Source: Rhodothermia bacterium (GTDB taxonomy: Bacteria; Bacteroidota; Rhodothermia; Balneolales; Natronogracilivirgulaceae). Taken from it: a stretch of DNA of 5,741 nt. The stretch covers positions 1 through 5,741 of the forward strand of contig SKUI01000054.1 in assembly GCA_007122185.1 (NCBI GenBank), read 5' to 3'. The stretch's first letter is position 1. Each line of letters begins with the position of its first letter. Both the position numbers and the translations under genes were made by a program. This document shows positions 1 to 5,081 of the stretch, piece after piece. The notes under the pieces are model-generated. The model searched no databases. It saw only the letters and a program-made list of their open reading frames with translations, and was not told where the DNA came from.

Positions 1-25
1 AATCCAATGATTTTGAACACATGAA
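1..25 (+). repeat. Partial AT-rich repeat tail, cut by the window edge
   Basis: This stretch reads AATCCAATGATTTTGAACAC followed by ATGAA. It aligns, with small indels, to the tail after the first core repeat (120-143) and more loosely to the tail before the first gene (219-244). All three run from an AATC start to an ATGAA end. It therefore looks like the end of an earlier copy of the same repeat unit, whose core would lie upstream of the window. A 19-bp stretch (26-44), absent from the later junction, separates it from the next core. The similarity is moderate and the element is short. Confidence 0.45.
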
Positions 26-44
26 CCGAAGGTCACGAAGTGCT

Positions 45-109
45 ATGAACATGACAGCCTCCGGCTGACACACAGGAGCATGATCAAATCCTGTCATGTG
101 AATTCATTC
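45..109 (+). repeat. 65-bp structured direct repeat, copy 1
   Basis: This copy matches 144-208 at 64 of 65 positions, with an offset of 99 bp; the only difference is C79 against G178. Inside it, ACATGACAG (49-57) is the exact reverse complement of CTGTCATGT (91-99), and CTCC (59-62) can pair with GGAG (75-78). A competing fold is also visible: a CAGCC/GGCTG hairpin with a TCC loop (55-67), and ACAGGA (72-77) with TCCTGT (89-94). No protein-coding role is supported. It could be a repeated RNA leader, a dispersed intergenic repeat or a protein-binding site. Confidence 0.85.
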
Positions 110-143
110 TGACGATATAAATCCAAATATTTAAACAGATGAA

Positions 144-208
144 ATGAACATGACAGCCTCCGGCTGACACACAGGAGGATGATCAAATCCTGTCATGTGA
201 ATTCATTC
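144..208 (+). repeat. 65-bp structured direct repeat, copy 2, upstream of first gene
   Basis: This is the second copy of the element at 45-109. The outer inverted repeat lies at 148-156 and 190-198. The inner pair CCTCC (157-161) with GGAGG (174-178) is one base pair longer than in copy 1 because of G178. The copy ends 31 bp before the start codon at 240. The AT-rich tail after it (209-244) resembles the tail after copy 1 (110-143). The similarity includes the CAGATGAAA that forms the start of the downstream gene, so the duplication unit is about 99-101 bp and reaches the first codons. Whether it is transcribed as a leader cannot be told from sequence alone. Confidence 0.85.
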
Positions 209-239
209 AGACATTATGAATCTTAATTGATTTAAGCAG

Positions 240-509
240 ATGAAAACCGATAGATTCCTGACGGAACTGGAACACATTGTAGAAGAACTGGGTTATACGT
301 TGCGTCGCGAAAAAGGCAGTTTCAGAGGCGACGTCTGTGTCCTTGAAGGAGATAAAATTGTGATGATCAACAAAATGTATCCGGCAGAAGTCCATGTTGG
401 ACAAATTGTGCGATTTCTCAGGAAGCAAAATCTTGAAGACCGGTATATAAAGCCGGCTGTTCGAAAAGAGCTGGATGCATGGTTTGACCGGATAAGCAAA
501 GAAGAGTGA
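240..509 (+). CDS. Conserved-looking small protein of unknown function
   Basis: The 89-residue product is not recognised as a member of a named family. It looks like a compact soluble alpha/beta protein: no signal peptide, no membrane segment and no cysteine pair. An N-terminal helix (about 3-17) leads to a strand-rich middle with REKGSFRGD (23-31) and GDKIVMINK (37-45). A basic helical C-terminal half follows, with EVHVGQIVRFLRKQ at about 50-63. The start at 240 is the first ATG after an in-frame TGA at 228-230. There is no Shine-Dalgarno sequence; the start codon sits inside the last repeat tail. The stop overlaps a possible GTG start of the hydrolase gene by 4 bp, or lies 8 bp before its preferred ATG, so the two genes are probably co-transcribed. 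No function can be assigned, and its link to the hydrolase is inferred from spacing only. Confidence 0.8.
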   Translation: MKTDRFLTELEHIVEELGYTLRREKGSFRGDVCVLEGDKIVMINKMYPAEVHVGQIVRFLRKQNLEDRYIKPAVRKELDAWFDRISKEE

Positions 510-517
510 GTATCCAA

Positions 518-1276
518 ATGAAACTGACGTTTTTAGGAACCGGTACCTCTATGGGAGTGCCGGTAGCAGGCGGTTTCGGTCCGAAGCACGCAGGCAGCGA
601 CCCGAGGAATCAACGCTATCGGTGCTCCGCATGGATACAGTCGCAAGAACGGTCACTTGTCATAGACGCCGGACCGGAATTCCGGCTTCAGACCCTGAGG
701 GCAGGGATCCGACGTATAGACGCACTATTGATCACGCATGAACACATGGATCATATTGCCGGCCTGGATGATCTGAGGGCATACAACTATCAACAGAAAA
801 AAGCCATCCCGGTCTATACCAACCCAAGGACGGAAGAAGCCATCCGTCATCGCTTTTCCTATATGTTCGGGCCGGATAAAACGCCCGGATCAGTAGACCT
901 TGATTTCATGCCGTTTCACCAGGCCGTACAAGAGGGGGACTGCCGCATAGTGCCTTTGCCTGTAATGCACGGGGGGATGGAAGTCATCGGCTTTCGGGTA
1001 AACGACATATCATATATTACGGATGTCAATCACATACCCGAAGATACGGCGGAAAAAATCCGGGGTTCAAAAATTCTGATCATGAGCGGGCTGCGTTGGT
1101 CACCCTCCCACCCCACTCATTATACCATCCCCGAAGCAATTGAAGTGTCGGAAACACTGGGGGTCCGACAGACATACCTGATCCATATGTCCCCGTTTGT
1201 AGATCACGAGGAAGTGTCCCGCCGCATGCCGCCACAGGTAAAACTTGCGTTCGACCAGCTCGAAGTTTCCGTCTGA
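518..1276 (+). CDS. PhnP-like metallo-beta-lactamase-fold hydrolase
   Basis: A 252-residue, probably cytoplasmic metal-dependent phosphodiesterase-type hydrolase of the PhnP/COG1235 branch. The start MKLTFLGTGTSMGVP is the family's usual N-terminus, so I chose ATG 518 over the in-frame GTG at 506, which would add four residues and overlap the previous gene. The active-site set is present: THEHMDH (H74, H76, D78, H79), VMHG (H151), TDVN (D169) and a C-terminal IHMS (H223). The SHPTHYTIPEAIE stretch before that last histidine is also family-typical. By my recollection of E. coli PhnP, a second structural zinc is held by Cys21, Cys23, Cys26 and His225. Here the aligned positions are G19, G21, H24 and P226, so that site appears lost while the catalytic site is intact. 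There are no phosphonate (phn) genes nearby, so the substrate is unknown; PhnP itself is a cyclic phosphate phosphodiesterase. Confidence 0.92.
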   Translation: MKLTFLGTGTSMGVPVAGGFGPKHAGSDPRNQRYRCSAWIQSQERSLVIDAGPEFRLQTLRAGIRRIDALLITHEHMDHIAGLDDLRAYNYQQKKAIPVYTNPRTEEAIRHRFSYMFGPDKTPGSVDLDFMPFHQAVQEGDCRIVPLPVMHGGMEVIGFRVNDISYITDVNHIPEDTAEKIRGSKILIMSGLRWSPSHPTHYTIPEAIEVSETLGVRQTYLIHMSPFVDHEEVSRRMPPQVKLAFDQLEVSV

Positions 1277-1320
1277 TGGGCTCCTTTCGCGGGAAATTGC
1301 GTCTCAGCTTCTGGGTATGC

Positions 1321-1347
1321 CGGGCAGCAGGCAGGAGTCTCTGCCCG
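1321..1347. terminator. Hairpin in the convergent gap, possible terminator
   Basis: CGGGCAG (1321-1327) pairs exactly with CTGCCCG (1341-1347) around a 13-nt loop. An alternative shorter stem pairs GGCAG (1330-1334) with CTGCC. The hairpin lies 44 bp after the hydrolase stop and 5 bp after the manC stop, where the two transcripts converge. Neither side has a run of T, so it is not a textbook intrinsic terminator. It may instead limit read-through or protect 3' ends. The remainder of 1277-1352 shows nothing else. Confidence 0.35.
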
Positions 1348-1352
1348 AAATG

Positions 1353-2450
1353 CTATCGGTATTTACTGTGAAGTCCTCCCTTAAGCTGGTCATACACCTC
1401 CTTCACGTGCTGGGAGTTGTCCAGCTTGCAGATAAGCATGGCGTCTTCGGTCTCAATGACACCTATTCCCTGAAGCCCCACAAGCGTAATGAGCTTCTGG
1501 CTTTTCGAGTCGACAAAACAGTTTTGTGATCTCACGGCCAGGGTATTTTCGGAATTAAGAAGATTCCCGTTCTGATCGGCCTCCTCGCTTTGCAATTCGT
1601 AGATGGCCATCCAGCTCCCGAGGTCGCTCCAGTCAAAATGAGAGGGAACGACAATAACACTCCCGGATTTTTCCATGATACCATAGTCAATGGAAACGGA
1701 GAAACATGACGTGTAGACCGACTCCAGCGTTTTCTGCCTGATTGCCCCATTGTGCTTTTCAAGGTCTTTGGAGAAGAGCTCAACCTGATGATAAAGGACA
1801 GGAAGATGCTGTTTTATTTCATTCAGGATGGCTCCGGTTTTCCAGATGAACATGCCGCTGTTCCACAGGAAGTCACCGGATTGCAAAAACTTGAGAGCGG
1901 TCTGCACATCCGGTTTTTCCGCAAATGTCTTGACGGGATAAGCGGTACTGTCACCTGCCGTGACCTTTTGGTCATCATTGTACTGGATATAACCATAGCC
2001 CGTCTCCGGCCGCGTCGGAGTTATTCCTATGGTGACAAGATATCCGTCTTTCTCGGTCAGCTGCACACAGGTTTGAAGATCCTTCAGAAAGGCATCATCG
2101 TTCCGGATGTAGTGGTCCGACGGCAACACGACCATGGTGGCGTCGGGATCGCGATGATGGAGCAGCGCGGATGCAAAACCAATACACGGCGCCGTGTTTT
2201 TGGCAACCGGCTCACCAATAATGTTCTCTTCAGGAAGGTCGGGGACCTGTTCTTTCACCAGGGAAACGTAATCGGTGTTGGTGCTTACAAGAATACGCTC
2301 GGGCGGGATGATGGGAAGAATGCGGTCAATCGTGGTCTGAAGAAGGGTTTTTTCTTCAAAAAATGTTAGAAACTGTTTCGGACAGTCAATCCGGCTTTTC
2401 GGCCAGAAACGGGATCCGATGCCACCGGCCATGATAAGCGCATATACCAT
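1353..2450 (-). CDS. manC: Mannose-1-phosphate guanylyltransferase (GDP-mannose synthesis)
   Basis: This cytoplasmic enzyme joins mannose-1-phosphate and GTP to give GDP-mannose and pyrophosphate, feeding glycan or exopolysaccharide synthesis. The 365-residue protein carries the nucleotidyltransferase signature GGIGSRFWPKSR (9-20) followed by PKQF (24-27). EPVAKNTAP (80-88), LPSDH with the metal-binding Asp (109-113), ETGYGYI (149-155), FAEKP (176-180), WNSGMF (196-201), DYGIMEK (255-261) and DWSDLGSW (273-280) follow. The length fits the single-domain form; there is no C-terminal phosphomannose isomerase domain as in fused enzymes. I chose the ATG at 2450, because AGGAG lies 8 nt upstream and the protein then starts MVYALIMAGG. 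An upstream in-frame ATG at 2474 would add eight atypical residues. The gene follows phoR by 62 bp on the same strand, with a candidate promoter of its own. Confidence 0.96.
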   Translation of the reverse strand: MVYALIMAGGIGSRFWPKSRIDCPKQFLTFFEEKTLLQTTIDRILPIIPPERILVSTNTDYVSLVKEQVPDLPEENIIGEPVAKNTAPCIGFASALLHHRDPDATMVVLPSDHYIRNDDAFLKDLQTCVQLTEKDGYLVTIGITPTRPETGYGYIQYNDDQKVTAGDSTAYPVKTFAEKPDVQTALKFLQSGDFLWNSGMFIWKTGAILNEIKQHLPVLYHQVELFSKDLEKHNGAIRQKTLESVYTSCFSVSIDYGIMEKSGSVIVVPSHFDWSDLGSWMAIYELQSEEADQNGNLLNSENTLAVRSQNCFVDSKSQKLITLVGLQGIGVIETEDAMLICKLDNSQHVKEVYDQLKGGLHSKYR

Positions 2451-2458
2451 CTTGATAA

Positions 2459-2463
2459 CTCCT
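2459..2463 (-). promoter_or_regulatory. Ribosome binding site deciding the manC start
   Basis: On the minus strand AGGAG lies 8 nt before the ATG at 2450, an ordinary spacing. It is the only clear Shine-Dalgarno sequence before a gene in the window. It lies inside the reading frame if the upstream ATG (2474) is used, which argues for the shorter protein. Confidence 0.75.
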
Positions 2464-2491
2464 GGGATGTTCAAATTTCTGTGAGACCTTG

Positions 2492-2523
2492 CAAAGTTAC
2501 CAAAAAACGCAACTAAGCTGAAA
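2492..2523 (-). promoter_or_regulatory. Candidate Bacteroidota-type promoter for manC
   Basis: On the minus strand TAACTTTG (2499 down to 2492) matches the Bacteroidota -7 consensus TAnnTTTG at every defined position. Twenty bases upstream, TTTC (2523-2520) matches the -33 TTTG in three of four positions. The -33 part falls inside the last codons of phoR. Transcription would start near 2486, leaving a leader of roughly 35 nt before the manC ATG. This would let manC be expressed separately from phoBR. It is a motif match only. Confidence 0.5.
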
Positions 2524-3595
2524 TGAGATCTGAGTGATGGTCTGCACTCTTGAGGTTGAACCGGAAAACCGTTCCCTGTCCGATCTTGCTCTCGATTTCA
2601 AGCCGCTCCTTATGCGACTCCAGAATGTGTTTTACAATGGATAACCCAAGCCCGGTGCCGCCCTGTTCCCTGGAGCGGGATTTGTCGACCCGGAAAAAAC
2701 GTTCGGTAACCCTGCCTATGTCTTCTGGTTCAATACCAATCCCGGTGTCGCGGATGCTGACCGTTATTTTGGATTGATCCTGCTCGGTGAACCGGGTGCT
2801 GATGTAAACCCGCCCTTCCGGCTTGTTGTATTTGATGGCATTTTCAATCAGGTTGACCAGAACCTGCCGGATCTGGTTGCGGTCGGCCAGGGCAAACGCG
2901 TTTGTCTCCTTTTCCTCAAATATGATCCGGACATTTCGTTGTTCGGCTTTGTACTGCAGCGAATCGATTACATCGTGAATGACATTGTTGAGAGGGATGA
3001 CCGAGAATTCCGGCTTGAGTTCACCGGTTTCCAGCCGTGATATTTCCATCAGGTCATTGGTCAGAAAAATGAGCCTGTTGACATTTTTCATTGCCTTTGA
3101 AAGAAAAAGCTGGTTGACTTCAGGATCTTCCAGCGCGCCGTCCAGCAGAGTCTCCAGATACCCCTGTACCGAAAAAATCGGGGTTTTGAGCTCGTGAGAA
3201 ATGTCACCGATGAATTCCTTGCGGTAGCTTTCCGCCTCGTCCATTTTGCGGAATTCCTTAATGATCTTGTCGCGGCTCCATTCCGTATCGTGCTGCAGGG
3301 CCTCAATTTCGTCAGAGTGCAGTTTCGGGGGCGGACGGTCTGCACCGGGAGACCGGAAAGGCAAGCGCTGAATAAGGGAACGGATGTGTTCCACCCGTCT
3401 TTGCAAAAGGTGCCGGGTATATAAGTAGAGGATCATGAAAACGAGAAATGCGGCAATGAAACCACCCAGGAAGGCATGCGACAGTTGTTCCATCCAGAAA
3501 ATGGCGGCAACGGCAAAAAGCAGGCCGGTTAGAATGGCCGGAACGGTTGCAAGCCTTATGCCTGTCCGGAAATATGTGCTTGTATCCGCGTTCAT
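2513..3595 (-). CDS. phoR: PhoR-type sensor histidine kinase, minimal sensor region
   Basis: A 360-residue inner-membrane histidine kinase, the likely partner of the response regulator encoded just upstream. Two membrane helices are visible (about 15-35 and 41-62), joined by a very short loop, so there is no real periplasmic sensing domain. A charged linker (about 64-123) follows in place of a recognisable PAS domain. Next come the H-box FIGDISHELKTP with phospho-acceptor H134, the N-box (N248, N252), the G1 box DTGIGI (283-288), the F-box RFFRVD (299-304) and the G2 box GGTGLGLS (312-319). The intact SHELKTP suggests both kinase and phosphatase activity. The start ATG overlaps the previous stop as ATGA (3592-3595), which points to translational coupling. 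Short two-helix architecture is typical of phosphate-type kinases that sense through a transporter/PhoU complex, but no pst or phoU gene is here. The phosphate role is therefore inferred. Confidence 0.9.
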   Translation of the reverse strand: MNADTSTYFRTGIRLATVPAILTGLLFAVAAIFWMEQLSHAFLGGFIAAFLVFMILYLYTRHLLQRRVEHIRSLIQRLPFRSPGADRPPPKLHSDEIEALQHDTEWSRDKIIKEFRKMDEAESYRKEFIGDISHELKTPIFSVQGYLETLLDGALEDPEVNQLFLSKAMKNVNRLIFLTNDLMEISRLETGELKPEFSVIPLNNVIHDVIDSLQYKAEQRNVRIIFEEKETNAFALADRNQIRQVLVNLIENAIKYNKPEGRVYISTRFTEQDQSKITVSIRDTGIGIEPEDIGRVTERFFRVDKSRSREQGGTGLGLSIVKHILESHKERLEIESKIGQGTVFRFNLKSADHHSDLISA

Positions 3596-4275
3596 GGTTT
3601 TCTGAATCTGTACCCGACACCCTTGACGGTTTCAATCAGATTGTCGCCAAGCTTTTCCCGGATCTTGCGGATATGCACATCAACGGTTCGGTCGATAACG
3701 TAGATATTCGCTCCCCAAACTTCATTCAGCAGCACCTGGCGGCTGAGAACCTTGCCCGCCTGGCTTGCAAGCAGGTAGAGCACTTCGAACTCTTTCCTCG
3801 GCAGCTTGATTTCACGGCTATCTTTCTCGACAACATAGCGGTCCCTGTCAATGACCAGGCCTTCGAAAGTAATGTTGTTCTTGTGTGTTTCAAGTGGTTC
3901 GCGGGACCGCCGCAACACGGCCTTGATGCGCGACATGAGTTTCGCAATGCTGATCGGCTTTGACAGGAAGTCATCGGCACCCTCCTCCAGTCCCCGCACT
4001 TCCGACTGCTCGTCACTGCGGGCCGTCAGGAAAATGATGGGGATGTCACGGAGCTCCGGGTCCTGTTTCAGGTTCTGGCACACCTGGTGTCCATCCATGC
4101 GGGGCATCATGATGTCCAGCAGAATAAGCCCCGGCCGGTGTTTTTTGGCCATTTGAATGCCATCGCGGCCATTGTCGGATGTCAGAACTTCGTAACCCTG
4201 CTTGATCAGGTTGTATTCCACAAGGTCAAGAATATCCTGTTCATCATCGACTACCAGTATGACTGTCTTGTTCAA
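3592..4275 (-). CDS. phoB: PhoB-type response regulator (OmpR/PhoB family)
   Basis: A 227-residue cytoplasmic transcription factor. The receiver domain (about 3-120) shows the acidic pair D10-D11, phospho-acceptor D54 in LLDIMMP, T84 in FLTAR and K106 in LSKP. The C-terminal winged helix (about 133-226) contains LPRKEFEVLYLLA and the recognition helix RTVDVHIRKIREKLG, ending in VKGVGYRF, as usual for PhoB/OmpR proteins. The start is TTG at 4275. No ATG or GTG exists between it and the in-frame TAA at 4317-4315, and starting later would remove the first strand of the receiver. No Shine-Dalgarno sequence is seen. The gene overlaps phoR by 4 bp and follows ruvA by 93 bp. PhoB is the best family match, but other members of the subfamily cannot be excluded. 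Confidence 0.92.
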   Translation of the reverse strand: MNKTVILVVDDEQDILDLVEYNLIKQGYEVLTSDNGRDGIQMAKKHRPGLILLDIMMPRMDGHQVCQNLKQDPELRDIPIIFLTARSDEQSEVRGLEEGADDFLSKPISIAKLMSRIKAVLRRSREPLETHKNNITFEGLVIDRDRYVVEKDSREIKLPRKEFEVLYLLASQAGKVLSRQVLLNEVWGANIYVIDRTVDVHIRKIREKLGDNLIETVKGVGYRFRKP

Positions 4276-4309
4276 ATCGGTTGAAGAATGGGTTTGAACG
4301 GTTGTTTCA

Positions 4310-4341
4310 CGAAGTTACATACTCCCGGGAATGATTAAAAA
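4310..4341 (-). promoter_or_regulatory. Candidate promoter for phoBR
   Basis: On the minus strand TAACTTCG (4317-4310) matches the Bacteroidota -7 element TAnnTTTG with one mismatch. TTTT (4341-4338) lies 20 bases upstream, one mismatch from the -33 TTTG. Transcription would begin near 4304, about 30 nt before the TTG start codon. It sits in the 93-bp gap after ruvA, where a separate promoter for the two-component pair is expected. Motif match only. Confidence 0.4.
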
Positions 4342-4348
4342 CGGCACA

Positions 4349-4365
4349 GATTAAGAAATTGTTAC
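4349..4365 (-). promoter_or_regulatory. PHO-box-like direct repeat upstream of phoB
   Basis: On the minus strand GTAACA, five bases, then TTAATC form two hexamers with an 11-bp period. The B. subtilis PhoP-type box is TTAACA-N5-TTAACA, so the halves match at 5 of 6 and 4 of 6 positions. The pair would be centred about 50 bp before the predicted phoB transcription start, a normal place for an activator and consistent with autoregulation. The match is weak and could be chance in AT-rich sequence. Confidence 0.25.
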
Positions 4366-4368
4366 GAA

Positions 4369-4956
4369 TCAGAGGTGCTTGAGGGCCCTTTTTAACAGTT
4401 CGGAAACATTGCTGCCGGCATTTCCGTCCGCCCCGAGAGCCGTCTGGACCGCTTTCTGTGCCTGAAACCGCTGGTACCCGAGTGCTTCCAGTGCCGAAAT
4501 GGTTTCATTCTGGATGGTGCCGGACTCGGCTCCGGCCTCTTCCGGGGCGACGATATCACCCAGTTTGTCGCGCAGCTCCAATACAATGCGCTCGGCCGAC
4601 TTTTTGCCAATACCCGGACTCCGGGCAATAAGACCGGCATTCTGGTTGACGATGGCGCTCACGATCTGCCGCGGCGGCATGGCGGAAAGCAACGCCAGGG
4701 CCAGCCTGGGACCGATGCTCTTAACCGTGATCAACATCTCAAAAAGGTTTCGCTCCTCTGTGGAAGCAAACCCGAACAGCTGCTGGTCATTATCGGATAT
4801 GTGATGGTGGATGTGCAGGGTGCAGGCGGCACCGGCAGCCGGAACCCGGTCCAGGGTGTGGTTGGAAATGCGCACCAGGTAACCGACGCCGCCAACATCG
4901 AGGATGGCGGATCCCTGCTGCTTGCTGAAGACGGTTCCTTTCAAATAAGCGATCAT
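4369..4956 (-). CDS. ruvA: Holliday junction DNA-binding protein RuvA
   Basis: RuvA binds four-way DNA junctions as a tetramer and loads the RuvB motor for branch migration in recombination repair. The 195-residue protein has the normal length and three domains. The N-terminal OB fold starts MIAYLKG and includes DVGGVGYLV (20-28). Two helix-hairpin-helix motifs follow: SIGPRLALALLS (80-91) and PGIGKKSAERIVLELRDKL (114-132). The C-terminal RuvB-contact domain (about 148-195) contains SALEALGYQ. The acidic pin region, Glu55-Asp56 in E. coli, reads D55-N56-D57 here, so it is acidic but shifted. The ATG at 4956 gives the family's standard N-terminus; no Shine-Dalgarno sequence precedes it. ruvC lies 125 bp upstream on the same strand and ruvB is not in the window. 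The gap holds a 17-bp direct repeat that touches the start codon. Confidence 0.97.
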   Translation of the reverse strand: MIAYLKGTVFSKQQGSAILDVGGVGYLVRISNHTLDRVPAAGAACTLHIHHHISDNDQQLFGFASTEERNLFEMLITVKSIGPRLALALLSAMPPRQIVSAIVNQNAGLIARSPGIGKKSAERIVLELRDKLGDIVAPEEAGAESGTIQNETISALEALGYQRFQAQKAVQTALGADGNAGSNVSELLKRALKHL

Positions 4957-5022
4957 GTCATTTAGGCGGTAAAGTCATTTTTGCAACCAAGTCAAATAAA
5001 CGGGTAAGTCAATTAAGCAGTA
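4955..5022 (-). repeat. Degenerate 17-bp direct repeat, four copies, before ruvA
   Basis: Plus-strand units begin at 4955, 4972, 4989 and 5006. The first reads ATGTCA; the other three read AAGTCA. Each is followed by an AT triplet, with an exact 17-bp period. Units one and four agree over 13 of 17 positions; units two and three are looser in the second half. On the coding strand the units end in (A/T)TGACTT. The last unit overlaps the ruvA start codon. The period is not a multiple of three, so it is not a coding repeat. It could be a set of protein-binding sites or a decayed tandem duplication. The rest of the ruvC-ruvA gap (5023-5081) shows nothing more. Confidence 0.6.
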
Positions 5023-5081
5023 TCGGGTAATTTTCCCTCTGTCGCGCGGCCTGGCTCATGCCACGGGGTTGGCGCGTACAG

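Noticed and set aside
26..44. A match of TCACGAAGT here with a stretch near 4307-4315
   Set aside because: Only nine bases agree and the flanks differ, so it is probably chance.
45..208. A short CRISPR array
   Set aside because: Only two repeats are present, each 65 bp and thus too long. The intervening tails resemble each other, unlike spacers, and no cas gene is seen.
80..226. Small peptides encoded inside the repeats (starting MIKSCHVNSF or MNMTASG)
   Set aside because: The peptides are alike only because the DNA copies are nearly identical. The AGGAG sits directly against the ATG, too close for initiation, and the copies end at different stops.
1752..2369. A 205-residue plus-strand open frame
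   Set aside because: It lies wholly antisense to manC, whose motifs are unmistakable. The frame has no family-like features.
3547..3963. A plus-strand open frame across the phoB-phoR junction
   Set aside because: It is antisense to both genes and has no recognisable content.
4982..5012. A sigma-70 type promoter for ruvA using TTGACT as -35
   Set aside because: No acceptable -10 is found 16-18 bp downstream of either TTGACT, so the match is better explained by the 17-bp repeat.
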